Of a stretch of 64,000 bases of DNA, positions 19,166 to 27,735 are shown in pieces. The translations under genes were made by a program, and so were the position numbers. Under the pieces are notes generated by a model. The model was not told the origin of the DNA and ran no database searches. It was given only the letters and a program-made list of their open reading frames with translations. The stretch lies in NCBI GenBank assembly GCA_947500135.1, contig CANMQX010000009.1:62001-126000 (forward strand). Direction: 5' to 3'. Every line of letters begins with the position of its first letter. The stretch's first letter is position 1. The stretch is from an uncultured Paracoccaceae bacterium (GTDB lineage: Bacteria; Pseudomonadota; Alphaproteobacteria; Rhodobacterales; Rhodobacteraceae).

Positions 19166-19531
19166 ATGGCAAACAGCAAGAGACAACTGTTTCTGAAGCG
19201 CCGTATGCGCGTTCGGAACAAGCTGCGGGCGGTGACCGCAAACGAAGGGCGCGCGCGCCTGTCGGTTCACCGTTCCAACAAAAACATCAGCGTCCAGCTG
19301 ATCGACGATGTGAAAGGGGTCACGCTGGCCGCGGCTTCATCGCTGGAAAAAGATTTGGGCGTGGTTGGCAAGAACAACATCGAAGCTGCGACAAAGGTGG
19401 GTGCTGCGATCGCAGAACGCGCCAAGAAAGCTGGTGTCGAAGTTGCGTATTTCGACCGTGGTGGTTTCCTGTTTCACGGCAAGATCAAAGCGTTGGCTGA
19501 CGCTGCCCGTGAAGGTGGCTTGAAACTTTGA
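19166..19531 (+). CDS. rplR: 50S ribosomal protein L18
   Basis: The 121-residue protein binds 5S rRNA with L5. The start [20 protein letters not shown] and the conserved [18 protein letters not shown] and [20 protein letters not shown] are clear. A 133-base gap holding a perfect 28-bp palindrome separates it from rpsE, which normally follows closely. Confidence 0.99.
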   Translation: MANSKRQLFLKRRMRVRNKLRAVTANEGRARLSVHRSNKNISVQLIDDVKGVTLAAASSLEKDLGVVGKNNIEAATKVGAAIAERAKKAGVEVAYFDRGGFLFHGKIKALADAAREGGLKL

Positions 19532-19534
19532 AGC

Positions 19535-19562
19535 CGTAAGATGGGTTTAAACCCATCTTACG
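19535..19562. repeat. Perfect 28-bp palindrome, GTAAGATGGG type
   Basis: CGTAAGATGGGTTT is followed directly by its own reverse complement, with no loop bases. It starts just after the rplR stop, and 'TTTT' follows at 19563-19566. The element is nearly identical to those at 1470 and 28757. In RNA it would form a hairpin inside the spc transcript. Confidence 0.85.
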
Positions 19563-19664
19563 TTTTGCAGCTGTTCCGCGTCATCGCGGGCCGGCTCGAT
19601 GATCCGGGGCATGTGCCACCGCGATTGGACAACGCCGCAAGGCACAAGATAAAGGACGCCATCA

Positions 19665-20240
19665 ATGGCAGAACGTGAAAACCGCGGCCGTGGCCGCAAC
19701 CGTGAAGATCAGACCCCTGAATTCGCCGACCGTCTGGTCGCAATCAACCGGGTTTCCAAGACCGTCAAAGGTGGTAAGCGCTTTGGCTTTGCTGCCCTCG
19801 TTGTTGTTGGCGACCAAAAAGGCCGTGTCGGCTTTGGCAAGGGTAAAGCCAAGGAAGTACCTGAAGCGATCCGCAAAGCAACCGAGCAGGCCAAGCGCCA
19901 GATGATCCGTGTCGCCCTGCGCGACGGTCGTACATTGCACCACGATATCGAAGGCCGTCACGGCGCCGGTAAAGTGGTGATGCGTACAGCCCCGGAAGGT
20001 ACCGGGATCATTGCCGGTGGTCCAATGCGTGCCGTGTTCGAAATGCTGGGCGTCAAGGACGTGGTTTCCAAGTCCATCGGTTCCCAGAACCCCTATAACA
20101 TGATCCGTGCAACCATGAACGGTCTGACCAAGTCGCAGAGCCCACGCAATGTGGCCCAGCGTCGTGGCAAGAAGGTTGCGGATATTCTGCCCAAGCGGGA
20201 CGAGGCGCCAGCCGCCGCCCCTGCCGAAGCTGACGCGTAA
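19665..20240 (+). CDS. rpsE: 30S ribosomal protein S5
   Basis: The 191-residue protein contains [40 protein letters not shown] and the C-terminal domain [20 protein letters not shown]. It ends in a short Ala-rich tail. S5 takes part in decoding fidelity and the mRNA helicase activity of the ribosome. AAAGGA precedes the ATG at 19665. Confidence 0.99.
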   Translation: MAERENRGRGRNREDQTPEFADRLVAINRVSKTVKGGKRFGFAALVVVGDQKGRVGFGKGKAKEVPEAIRKATEQAKRQMIRVALRDGRTLHHDIEGRHGAGKVVMRTAPEGTGIIAGGPMRAVFEMLGVKDVVSKSIGSQNPYNMIRATMNGLTKSQSPRNVAQRRGKKVADILPKRDEAPAAAPAEADA

Positions 20241-20252
20241 GGAGACTGACAG

Positions 20253-20441
20253 ATGGCTAAAACAATCGTCGTCAAGCAGGTGGGCTCGCCCATCCGTCGC
20301 CCTGAAAAGCAGCGTGCCACGCTGATCGGTCTGGGCCTGAACAAGATGCACCGCACCCGCGAACTGGAAGACACCCCTTCTGTGCGCGGTATGGTCAACA
20401 GCATCCCACACCTCGTCGAGATCATCGAAGAGCGCGGATAG
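20253..20441 (+). CDS. rpmD: 50S ribosomal protein L30
   Basis: The 62-residue protein ([20 protein letters not shown]) has the L30 signature [20 protein letters not shown]. It is the last gene before the third large break; rplO, which normally follows, is 3.6 kb downstream. Confidence 0.98.
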   Translation: MAKTIVVKQVGSPIRRPEKQRATLIGLGLNKMHRTRELEDTPSVRGMVNSIPHLVEIIEERG

Positions 20442-20454
20442 CGGATCGTGTTTT

Positions 20455-20474
20455 GGTGCGCATGAACGCGCACC
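20455..20474. repeat. Short hairpin repeat, GGTGCGC type
   Basis: GGTGCGC-ATGAAC-GCGCACC, followed by CTAC. In the opposite orientation it differs by one base from the element at 2850-2869. It lies between rpmD and its terminator. Confidence 0.75.
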
Positions 20475-20493
20475 CTACGGCAGAATAGAACGC

Positions 20494-20526
20494 AACGCCC
20501 CCGGGACGCCCCGGGGGCGTTTTTTC
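20494..20526 (+). terminator. Intrinsic terminator after rpmD
   Basis: AACGCCCCCGG pairs with CCGGGGGCGTT around a short GACGC loop, followed by a run of T. It ends the rpmC-rpmD transcript before the inserted genes. Confidence 0.92.
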
Positions 20527-20677
20527 GTCTGCCTTATGGCATTGTCCTGCGCCATTGGCTGCCGCCGGTCAGGCAGAGTTTGCCCCCAGGTTTACGTGTG
20601 CTTTTTTCCTGTACGCACTGCATGGTTGTGTGCCAAAATGCTTCGATGTTTGTTCAGACCGGTTCCCAGTTTCGCAG

Positions 20678-22354
20678 ATGACGCGTGATGCAAAGCCCCG
20701 CTATCTTGGCGATTGGAGACCGGTTGTTCTGGTTCTTGTTATTTCGCTTTGTGTTACATTTGTTGCCTGGTGGTATGAACACAAGCGCGTCGCCGATCAA
20801 GGACAGTTGCGGTTTGCGCAAAAGAGCCAAGAGCTGACGGCCGATATCATGACCACCATGCAGGCTTACGGGCAGTTTCTGCGCGCTGGTGTGGGTCTGT
20901 TTCAAGCTTCTGACTTGGTCACACGCGATGACTGGGCCAGTTATGTCGATGGCCAATCTATCCGCGACAATTACCCCGGCATTCAGGGCGTGGGTTACAA
21001 TGCGGTTCTGCGTGGCGCATCAGCGCGCGCGGCGTTTGAGACGCAACGGCGCGCCACGGACTGGCCTGACTACACCATCAAGCCCCCGGCGCAGGCTGAT
21101 GTTTCGGTTCCGGTTGTGTATCTGGAGCCGTTGGGGCCGCGTAATGTGCGCGCCATCGGGTTTGACATCTATTCAGAGGCACTGCGCCGTGCCGCTGTGG
21201 ATCGCGCCATTACAACCGGCACGGCCAGTATGACTGCCAAGATCACGCTGGTGCAGGAAAATACCGAAGCCGGGGCCGATGACGTTCAGGCCGGTGTGCT
21301 GGTCATGGTCCCGATTACCGATGACAGCCTTGCCGATGCGGACCCCATGCTGGCCACGACGGGTATGATTGTCAGTGTGTTTCGCATTGGTGATTTGATG
21401 GATAGTCAGCTTGACGGTGCCGATAGCAATCGCGTTGCCGAGATGGACATCGCGCTTTTTGATGCGCCGGTGCCTGATCCTGACGCGTTACTTTTCCAAT
21501 CGGTCGATGATACCGGTGCCGGACGGTTTACCCATCTGCAGCAATTGCCGCTTTTTGGCCGGGTCTGGACCTTGCGAACGGTCTCTAAGCCGGCGTTTGA
21601 GGCTGCGGGTTATGTCCGCAGCCCTGCCATTGTCGCCGGGTCGGGTATTTTGGTGTCGCTTTTGCCGACCGCCCTGGCCGGGGGGTTGGCTGCGCGCGCC
21701 CGGCAAAGTGCCGCTATCGCAGTGGCGACGGTGCAGACCAATGATCACATCCAGATGCTGATGTATGAGGTCAATCATCGCTCAAAGAACCTGTTGGCCG
21801 TGGTCCGTGCCATCGCCCGTCAGACCGCCAACCATAGCCCCGATACATTCGTTCAGGACTTTTCCAAACGGGTGGAGGCCTTGTCGGCCAGCCATGACAT
21901 TCTGGTGCATAACAAATGGCGCGGTGTTCCGATGCCCGAGCTGGTCCGATCCCAACTGTCCCATTTTGGAGAACTGATCGGTGATCGGATCAAGCTGGAA
22001 GGTCCTGCCATTCAGTTGACCCCCGCCGCCGCGCAGAATATCGGGATGGCCATTCACGAGCTGGCCACGAATGCAGGTAAATATGGTGCATTATCGACGG
22101 GCACCGGAACGGTCGATGTGACATGGTCGGTCATCCGGTCCGAGGCGCGGGAAAGCCGGTTGCAGATATCCTGGGTTGAGCAAGGCGGTCCGCCCGTCGC
22201 ACCGCCATCGTCAAAAGGTTTCGGGTCGGTGGTTCTGGGTGCGATGGCCCGTCAGGGTTTGAGTGCCGAGGTTGACCTGACCTTTGCGCCGGATGGCGTT
22301 CGCTGGAGCCTGGATTGCCCGTTGACGATGATCCACGAGCTGTCCGAAAGCTAG
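20678..22354 (+). CDS. CHASE-domain HWE-family sensor histidine kinase
   Basis: A membrane sensor kinase of about 558 residues. An N-terminal helix (PVVLVLVISLCVTFVAWWYE) is followed by an extracytoplasmic CHASE domain (DDWASYVDGQSIRDNYPGIQ; YLEPLGPRNVRAIGFD) and a second helix near VAGSGILVSLLPTALAG. The kinase core has the H-box YEVNHRSKNLLAVVRAIARQ, the N-box MAIHELATNAGKYGALSTGT and the WxE-GG motif WVEQGGPPV, diagnostic of HWE kinases. The start is uncertain: ATG at 20678 lacks a clear ribosome-binding site, and a longer frame runs up to a TTG at 20555. No response regulator is adjacent; the ligand is unknown. Confidence 0.85.
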   Translation: MTRDAKPRYLGDWRPVVLVLVISLCVTFVAWWYEHKRVADQGQLRFAQKSQELTADIMTTMQAYGQFLRAGVGLFQASDLVTRDDWASYVDGQSIRDNYPGIQGVGYNAVLRGASARAAFETQRRATDWPDYTIKPPAQADVSVPVVYLEPLGPRNVRAIGFDIYSEALRRAAVDRAITTGTASMTAKITLVQENTEAGADDVQAGVLVMVPITDDSLADADPMLATTGMIVSVFRIGDLMDSQLDGADSNRVAEMDIALFDAPVPDPDALLFQSVDDTGAGRFTHLQQLPLFGRVWTLRTVSKPAFEAAGYVRSPAIVAGSGILVSLLPTALAGGLAARARQSAAIAVATVQTNDHIQMLMYEVNHRSKNLLAVVRAIARQTANHSPDTFVQDFSKRVEALSASHDILVHNKWRGVPMPELVRSQLSHFGELIGDRIKLEGPAIQLTPAAAQNIGMAIHELATNAGKYGALSTGTGTVDVTWSVIRSEARESRLQISWVEQGGPPVAPPSSKGFGSVVLGAMARQGLSAEVDLTFAPDGVRWSLDCPLTMIHELSES

Positions 22355-22364
22355 GGGCCGTCCT

Positions 22365-23225
22365 TTAGACCTGAAACCCCGGTACGATCTTGTCGCCTGC
22401 GATCTTCCATTGCTGTCCGTCCGCATCCACCGCAACCACGCGCCGCAGCACGTCATTATTGTTACGAAACCCATCAATGGCGGCGGCAAGCCAGGCTTCG
22501 ATGACGTCGCTTTGCGAGGTGTCTTTGTTCTTGATCCGCCCGAAGAAGCTGTTTGGTCCCGGCTCTGACCCGCCAAGGATATGGTCAACAATCTGCCATC
22601 CGGTTGTGGCGTTAAACCCCAACATCGCGGCAGAATAGCGGGTGGAAGATGCCGCCGGTTTGAGCGGTGCTTCTTTGAATATGACTTGCCCGGCGGGTTG
22701 ACCTGCGGCAGTGGGCAGCGGCGCGACGGGTTCTTTTATGCCGTAGCTGGACAGAAGGTCGCGCGGCAACACCCCGTTGAAGAAGTTGGCCATCTTCTTG
22801 ACCCGCCGTTCGCTGTTAAGCGTGCTGCAGCCGCCCCAGAGGATGATCTTGGCCGACATGTTCAGATTGAATTCGGGCGAGTGCTTTGAAAATTTCAGAT
22901 AGTCATATCCGGACTCTGCCACCATTTGTTCATTGTCTTTGAAAGTGACCCGCGCTTCCTTGCTTTGGCGGCGGTCATTATTCCGGTTGCCGTCTCCGTT
23001 CATGTCGAAGGTCCAATATTCCCCATCATTAAACAGTGCATCGCCAAGGAAATGACCGCCGAAGAATAGCCAATTGCCTTGCGACACAAAGAACGACTTG
23101 ATCTCTTCCATACTGGGCAATGGGCTGCGAACAGATTTACCGCAGGTGATCCCCAGATTCTGGCACCCTTTTTCCCAAGTTCCGGCATCCGGCCGATTGC
23201 CGAAACAAAGTGTCGAGTATTTCAT
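22365..23225 (-). CDS. Putative caspase-like (clan CD) cysteine peptidase domain protein
   Basis: A 286-residue protein without signal peptide or family name known to me. Two hydrophobic strands end in a histidine and a cysteine: GNWLFFGGHFLGD (His58) and SAKIILWGGCSTLNS (Cys133). This is the layout of the His-Gly and Cys catalytic motifs in caspase-like and C25-type folds. Between them is a calcium-loop-like DMNGDGNRNND (residues 74-84). The C-terminal third includes STRYSAAMLGFNATTGWQIV and SDVIEAWLAAAIDGF. It is convergent with the CHASE kinase gene. Peptidase activity is inferred only from the motif geometry; DUF6345-like proteins are the closest comparison I can offer. Confidence 0.6.
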   Translation of the reverse strand: MKYSTLCFGNRPDAGTWEKGCQNLGITCGKSVRSPLPSMEEIKSFFVSQGNWLFFGGHFLGDALFNDGEYWTFDMNGDGNRNNDRRQSKEARVTFKDNEQMVAESGYDYLKFSKHSPEFNLNMSAKIILWGGCSTLNSERRVKKMANFFNGVLPRDLLSSYGIKEPVAPLPTAAGQPAGQVIFKEAPLKPAASSTRYSAAMLGFNATTGWQIVDHILGGSEPGPNSFFGRIKNKDTSQSDVIEAWLAAAIDGFRNNNDVLRRVVAVDADGQQWKIAGDKIVPGFQV

Positions 23226-23459
23226 GAGATATGATTTCCAAGATAGTGGCGCGAGCAGCTTGCGCGTGTTTGTTCCGGTGTTGTCTCATATGCAGGTTGC
23301 ATCGACAACAACCCATGTGACGGCCTGCGCAGATCGGCGTTTCGTTGCAGGCTGCCGCATTCATGACGCGTATCTAATTGATAAATATCAATTATGAGTT
23401 GCAGTCCGGTGCTAGTCTTGTGGCATCCCGGGATATTGATGTTCAAATAGGAGAAAACG

Positions 23460-23792
23460 ATGTTTACGCAGAAAACTGTACTGGCATTTGCTGTTCTTAT
23501 TGGTGCAAGCAGCGTTGCTTTGGCGGATACGTCATATTTTCAGCAAGGCGAAAAGCTTCAAGCAGGTGACCAGATTGATGTGGGGATGGTCCGTGCCGAT
23601 CAGGGTGGCACGCTGGAGATTTATTCCTTCCATTGTGGTTCCAAGGGTGAGCTTTTGGGCACCGAGGACCTGCTGCCTGGCGTGAATTCGGACGTGCGTG
23701 TTGATGTGGGTATTGGTGTTCCCGGCGAAATTCTGGCGGTGATCAACAAGGATGGCCAAGAGATGGCCTATAAGATTTTTACCGTCGAATAA
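23460..23792 (+). CDS. Small secreted protein of unknown function
   Basis: A 110-residue protein with a clear signal peptide (TVLAFAVLIGASSVALA). The mature ~87 residues are predicted beta-rich (QAGDQIDVGMVRADQGGTLE; VRVDVGIGVPGEILAVI). TAGGAGA lies just before the ATG. It is monocistronic and followed by a terminator. No family recognised. Confidence 0.75.
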   Translation: MFTQKTVLAFAVLIGASSVALADTSYFQQGEKLQAGDQIDVGMVRADQGGTLEIYSFHCGSKGELLGTEDLLPGVNSDVRVDVGIGVPGEILAVINKDGQEMAYKIFTVE

Positions 23793-23817
23793 TCATCATT
23801 CATGACCGAAAACGACG

Positions 23818-23850
23818 GGGCCGCAGCGTTTTCCCTGCGGCCCTTGTTTT
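23818..23850 (+). terminator. Intrinsic terminator before the rplO promoter
   Basis: GGGCCGCAG (23818-23826) pairs with CTGCGGCCC (23835-23843), followed by TTGTTTT. It separates the small secreted-protein gene from the rplO block, whose promoter begins 19 bases later. Confidence 0.85.
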
Positions 23851-23868
23851 GCATAGTGTATCGGGTAC

Positions 23869-23897
23869 TTGATCCACCTCGCGCATCCGTCTATACG
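23869..23897 (+). promoter_or_regulatory. Candidate promoter of the rplO-secY-adk block
   Basis: TTGATC (23869-23874), a 17-bp spacer and TATACG (23892-23897), 99 bases before rplO and directly after a terminator. It is the third example of this promoter type in the window. Confidence 0.7.
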
Positions 23898-23996
23898 CCG
23901 CTGGTCGGCAGGCCTTTGCCCCGACTCAGATAGATGAAACGCCGTGTTTGGCCGCTCCCGTCGCTGGGGGCCAATTCCGGCAAAAGGAGAAGCGAC

Positions 23997-24470
23997 ATGA
24001 AACTGAATGAACTTTCCGACAATCCAGGCGCCACACAGCGCAAGAAGCGTATTGGCCGTGGTCCGGGTTCGGGCATGGGTAAGACCGGTGGCCGTGGTAT
24101 CAAGGGTCAGAAGTCCCGCTCGGGCGTGGCGATCAACGGTTACGAAGGCGGCCAGATGCCTTTGTACCAGCGCCTTCCAAAGCGTGGTTTCAACAACATC
24201 AACCGCAAGACATTCGCCGTCGTTAACCTGGGCCTGATCCAGAAATTCATCGACGAAGGCAAGATCGACGCCAAGGCAGACATCACCGAAGATGCGCTGA
24301 TCGCGTCCGGTCTGGTGCGCCGCAAGAAAGACGGCATTCGCGTGCTCGCCAAAGGTGATTTCAAAGCCAAGGCCAACATCACCGTCACCGGCGCCTCTAA
24401 GGGTGCTATTGCGGCTGTTGAAAAAGCGGGTGGATCACTGACCGTAACAACACCGGCAGCGGCTGAGTAA
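23997..24470 (+). CDS. rplO: 50S ribosomal protein L15
   Basis: The 157-residue protein has the glycine-rich, arginine-rich N-terminus of L15 ([40 protein letters not shown]) and [15 protein letters not shown]. The ATG at 23997, with AAAGGAGA upstream, matches the family start rather than the in-frame ATG at 23934. A strong hairpin separates it from secY. Confidence 0.98.
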   Translation: MKLNELSDNPGATQRKKRIGRGPGSGMGKTGGRGIKGQKSRSGVAINGYEGGQMPLYQRLPKRGFNNINRKTFAVVNLGLIQKFIDEGKIDAKADITEDALIASGLVRRKKDGIRVLAKGDFKAKANITVTGASKGAIAAVEKAGGSLTVTTPAAAE

Positions 24471-24521
24471 ACCCTTGTGGGTGACCAGCCGGTCGCCTAC
24501 ATAACTCTTCGAGTTTTCCAA

Positions 24522-24555
24522 AACGCCGCTGACCGGGGAACCCCGCAGCGGCGTT
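24522..24555 (+). other. Strong stem-loop between rplO and secY
   Basis: AACGCCGCTG (24522-24531) pairs with CAGCGGCGTT (24546-24555) around a loop that itself contains CGGGG/CCCCG. There is no T-run, so it is more likely an mRNA processing or stability element than a terminator. Confidence 0.6.
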
Positions 24556-24575
24556 GAGCATAAAAAGGGCCCCTT

Positions 24576-25937
24576 ATGGCTTCTGCAGCAGAGCAAATGG
24601 CCGCCAATGTCAGTTGGAGTGCCTTTGGCAAAGCAACTGAATTGCGCCAGCGTATTCTCTTTACCGTTGGATTGCTGATCGTTTATCGGCTTGGCACATA
24701 TATCCCCATTCCCGGCATTGATGGTCTGGCCCTGCGCCAGTTCATGGAAGACGCCCAATCCGGCATCGGTGGTATCTTGTCGATGTTTACGGGTGGTGCC
24801 CTGTCCCGGATGGGGATTTTTGCCCTAGGGATCATGCCTTACATCTCGGCCTCGATTGTGGTGCAGCTGCTTGGTTCCATGTGGGAACCGCTGAAAAACC
24901 TCAAGAAAGAGGGCGAGCAGGGCCGGCGCAAGCTAAACCAATATACCCGCTATGGCACCGTGGCCTTGGCCACTGCGCAGGCTTATGGTCTGGCTGTCAG
25001 CCTAGAGGCTGGCGGTCTGGCCTCTGACCCCGGTCTGTTCTTCCGCATTGCCTGCATGGTCACCATCGTCGGTGGCACCATGTTCCTGATGTGGTTGGGT
25101 GAACAGATCACCGCACGCGGCATCGGTAACGGTATCTCTCTGATCATCTTTGTCGGCATCATCGCTGAAATCCCGGCTGCTATGGCGCAGTTCCTATCGC
25201 AGGGCCGGTCCGGTGCGATCAGCCCGCTGGTGATTGTGGGTATCCTTGTCATGGTGATAGTCGTTCTGACCTTCGTGGTGTTCATGGAGCGCAGTCTGCG
25301 CAAGATCCATATCCAGTATCCCCGCCAGCAACGTGGGATGAAGGTTTATGATGGTTCCACCAGCCACTTGCCGATCAAGGTGAACCCGGCGGGTGTGATC
25401 CCGGCGATCTTCGCCTCTGCCCTGTTGCTCCTGCCAACCACGATCAGCACGTTCAGCGGCGGATCCACCAGCCCGATCATGTCGACGATCCTGGCCTATT
25501 TTGGCCCCGGTCAGCCGCTATACCTGATCTTCTTTGGTGGCATGATCATCTTTTTCACCTACTTCTATACCCGTGAGGTTGCGTTCAAGACCGAGGATGT
25601 GGCCGAGAATCTGAAGAACCAGAACGGCTTTGTCCCGGGTATCCGCCCCGGCAAGAAGACACAGGACTATCTGGATTACGTTGTGACCCGTATCCTTGTG
25701 CTGGGCTCTGGCTATCTGGCCCTTGTGGCATTGATGCCTGAGATTATTCGTGCTCAATTGTCGATACCGTTCTATTTTGGCGGGACCTCGATCCTGATTA
25801 TCGTGTCTGTGGGGATGGATACCATTCAGCAAATCCAGTCGCATCTGGTGGCGCACCAATACGAAGGTCTGATTGAAAAATCGCAACTGCGCGGCAAACG
25901 TGGCGCGAATAAACGTAAAGGACCGTCGCGTCGATGA
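24576..25937 (+). CDS. secY: Preprotein translocase subunit SecY
   Basis: SecY is the channel of the Sec translocon. The 453-residue protein has ten hydrophobic helices. Signatures include [49 protein letters not shown] and the cytosolic loop [20 protein letters not shown]. The plug-domain and lateral-gate regions look intact. It overlaps adk by four bases (ATGA), so the two are co-translated. Confidence 0.99.
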   Translation: MASAAEQMAANVSWSAFGKATELRQRILFTVGLLIVYRLGTYIPIPGIDGLALRQFMEDAQSGIGGILSMFTGGALSRMGIFALGIMPYISASIVVQLLGSMWEPLKNLKKEGEQGRRKLNQYTRYGTVALATAQAYGLAVSLEAGGLASDPGLFFRIACMVTIVGGTMFLMWLGEQITARGIGNGISLIIFVGIIAEIPAAMAQFLSQGRSGAISPLVIVGILVMVIVVLTFVVFMERSLRKIHIQYPRQQRGMKVYDGSTSHLPIKVNPAGVIPAIFASALLLLPTTISTFSGGSTSPIMSTILAYFGPGQPLYLIFFGGMIIFFTYFYTREVAFKTEDVAENLKNQNGFVPGIRPGKKTQDYLDYVVTRILVLGSGYLALVALMPEIIRAQLSIPFYFGGTSILIIVSVGMDTIQQIQSHLVAHQYEGLIEKSQLRGKRGANKRKGPSRR

Positions 25938-26593
25938 ATATCATACTGCTGGGGCCGCCGGGGGCGGGTAAGGGGACACAGGCACGCAAGCTGGTGGACG
26001 AACGCAACATGGTGCAGTTAAGCACCGGCGACATGCTGCGTGCCGCCCGGACCAGCGGGACTGAAATGGGCAAAATGGTTGCGGCGGTCATGGATCGTGG
26101 TGATCTGGTCACCGATGAGATCGTCATCGGGTTGATCCGCGAACAGCTTGTCGCGGCTCAGTCAGGCGGAGATATAATCGGTAATGGTTTCATATTTGAT
26201 GGATTCCCCCGCACGCTTGCGCAAGCGGACGCTTTAGGTGCTTTGCTTGACGAACTTGGTGCAGGTCTGGACTGCGTGATCGAGATGCAGGTTGATGATG
26301 ACGCGCTGGTGGACCGGATCACGGCCCGCGCCACCTGTAAGGATTGCGGTGAGGTCTATAACGACAACACCAAGCCGATCCCCGCAGATGGCAAATGCAG
26401 CAATTGCGGTTCTTCGCAGATCGAACGGCGCGCCGACGATAACGAGGAAAGCCTACGCACCCGCCTGATGGCCTATTACAAGCAGACCAGCCCATTGGTC
26501 GGCTATTACTATGCCAAGGGTGATCTGAAATCCGTGGATGGGCTGGCCAGCATGGATGAGGTTGCGGGCAGCATCGCCAAAGCGTTGGGCTAG
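25934..26593 (+). CDS. adk: Adenylate kinase, zinc-LID type
   Basis: Converts ATP and AMP to two ADP. The 219-residue protein has the P-loop [11 protein letters not shown], the AMP-site [14 protein letters not shown] and a long LID with four cysteines ([10 protein letters not shown] ... [12 protein letters not shown]), the structural zinc-binding form. The start overlaps the secY stop. Tandem hairpins follow the gene. Confidence 0.99.
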   Translation: MNIILLGPPGAGKGTQARKLVDERNMVQLSTGDMLRAARTSGTEMGKMVAAVMDRGDLVTDEIVIGLIREQLVAAQSGGDIIGNGFIFDGFPRTLAQADALGALLDELGAGLDCVIEMQVDDDALVDRITARATCKDCGEVYNDNTKPIPADGKCSNCGSSQIERRADDNEESLRTRLMAYYKQTSPLVGYYYAKGDLKSVDGLASMDEVAGSIAKALG

Positions 26594-26598
26594 GCGCA

Positions 26599-26653
26599 CA
26601 TAATTTTCGGACGAAAATTATGCCGCATGAAAGGATTTTGGAGAAAATCCTTT
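26599..26653. terminator. Tandem hairpins after adk
   Basis: Two perfect stems in tandem: an 11-bp stem CATAATTTTCG/CGAAAATTATG (26599-26622) and a 10-bp stem AAAGGATTTT/AAAATCCTTT (26630-26653) with a GGAG loop. Neither has a T-run beyond its own arm. They are of the same build as the arrays at 42861 and 50939 and may end or process the secY-adk transcript. Confidence 0.55.
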
Positions 26654-26670
26654 GTGCCGCGCGGGGTCTA

Positions 26671-26699
26671 TTGACCATTTATTCATTGCCCCCTAAACA
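26671..26699 (+). promoter_or_regulatory. Candidate promoter of the rpsM-rplQ block
   Basis: TTGACC (26671-26676), a 17-bp spacer and TAAACA (26694-26699), about 155 bases upstream of rpsM. The -35 is good; the -10 differs from the TATACG of the other ribosomal promoters. Confidence 0.45.
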
Positions 26700-26855
26700 G
26701 CGCCATCCCGCAAGGGAATCAATTTGTCACTCTGGGGTCGCACCCCTGATCTGACGACCACCTGATATGACGCAGCCCGGCGCCTTTTGGTCCGGGCTTC
26801 CGTTGTGAAAAAAGGGTCTGGAATGACGGACCCGCAACGAAAAGGAATTGCACAC

Positions 26856-27224
26856 GTGGCACGTATTGCCGGCGTAAACATCCCGACTGCAAAGCGGGTT
26901 CCAATCGCCCTCACTTACATCACCGGAATCGGCAGCACCAAAGCCGAAGAAATTTGTGAAGCCGTCAAGATCGACCGCGCCCGTCGCGTCAACGATCTGT
27001 CGGATGCCGAAATTCTGTCCATCCGCGAATATATCGACGCCAATCTGACCGTTGAAGGCGACCTGCGCCGCGAGACGCAGATGAACGTCAAGCGCCTGAT
27101 GGATCTGGGCTGCTATCGCGGTCTGCGCCATCGTCGTAACCTGCCCGTTCGCGGCCAGCGTACACATACAAACGCACGCACACGCAAAGGCCCTGCAAAG
27201 GCCATTGCTGGCAAGAAGAAATAA
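26856..27224 (+). CDS. rpsM: 30S ribosomal protein S13
   Basis: The 122-residue protein contains [39 protein letters not shown] and the basic C-terminus [20 protein letters not shown]. The start is a GTG at 26856, which gives the family-typical (M)ARIAGVN; AAAAGGA lies upstream. An in-frame upstream ATG would add an unlikely extension. S13 contacts the A and P sites from the 30S head. Confidence 0.97.
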   Translation: MARIAGVNIPTAKRVPIALTYITGIGSTKAEEICEAVKIDRARRVNDLSDAEILSIREYIDANLTVEGDLRRETQMNVKRLMDLGCYRGLRHRRNLPVRGQRTHTNARTRKGPAKAIAGKKK

Positions 27225-27236
27225 GGAGGCTGATCA

Positions 27237-27626
27237 ATGGCACGTGATACCAAACGCACCAAAAAGAAGGTCTCCAAGAACATCGCCGCTGGCGTTGCTC
27301 ATGTGAACTCTTCTTTCAACAACACAAAAATCCTGATCTCTGACGTGCAGGGCAACGCCATTTCATGGTCGTCTGCTGGCACGATGGGTTTCAAGGGTTC
27401 ACGGAAATCCACACCATATGCCGCCCAGATGGCAGCTGAGGATGCGGGCAAGAAAGCACAGGATCACGGTGTCAAGACGCTGGAAGTCGAAGTGCAGGGC
27501 CCTGGTTCCGGCCGCGAATCTGCGCTGCGCGCATTGGCTGCTGTGGGTTTCAACATCACATCGATCCGTGACGTGACCCCAATGGCCCATAACGGCTGCC
27601 GCCCACCAAAGCGTCGCCGCGTATAA
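27237..27626 (+). CDS. rpsK: 30S ribosomal protein S11
   Basis: The 129-residue protein ([20 protein letters not shown]) has [40 protein letters not shown] and ends [22 protein letters not shown] precedes the ATG. It forms the mRNA exit platform. rpsD is absent between rpsK and rpoA, as usual in alphaproteobacteria. Confidence 0.99.
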   Translation: MARDTKRTKKKVSKNIAAGVAHVNSSFNNTKILISDVQGNAISWSSAGTMGFKGSRKSTPYAAQMAAEDAGKKAQDHGVKTLEVEVQGPGSGRESALRALAAVGFNITSIRDVTPMAHNGCRPPKRRRV

Positions 27627-27639
27627 TTACCCAAACGCT

Positions 27640-27679
27640 TTGGGGTCGTGCTTTTTGCGCGGCCCCAATCCGTCTTTTT
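27640..27679 (+). terminator. Weak terminator-like hairpin between rpsK and rpoA
   Basis: TTGGGG (27640-27645) pairs with CCCCAA (27663-27668), with partial inner pairing, and is followed by TCCGTCTTTTT. It could reduce ribosomal-protein versus rpoA transcription or be a partial attenuator. Confidence 0.4.
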
Positions 27680-27735
27680 GAAACCTCGGGCGTTTGCCTT
27701 TTTGGACATGAGGGCAGACTGGTATGGAGGGACAT

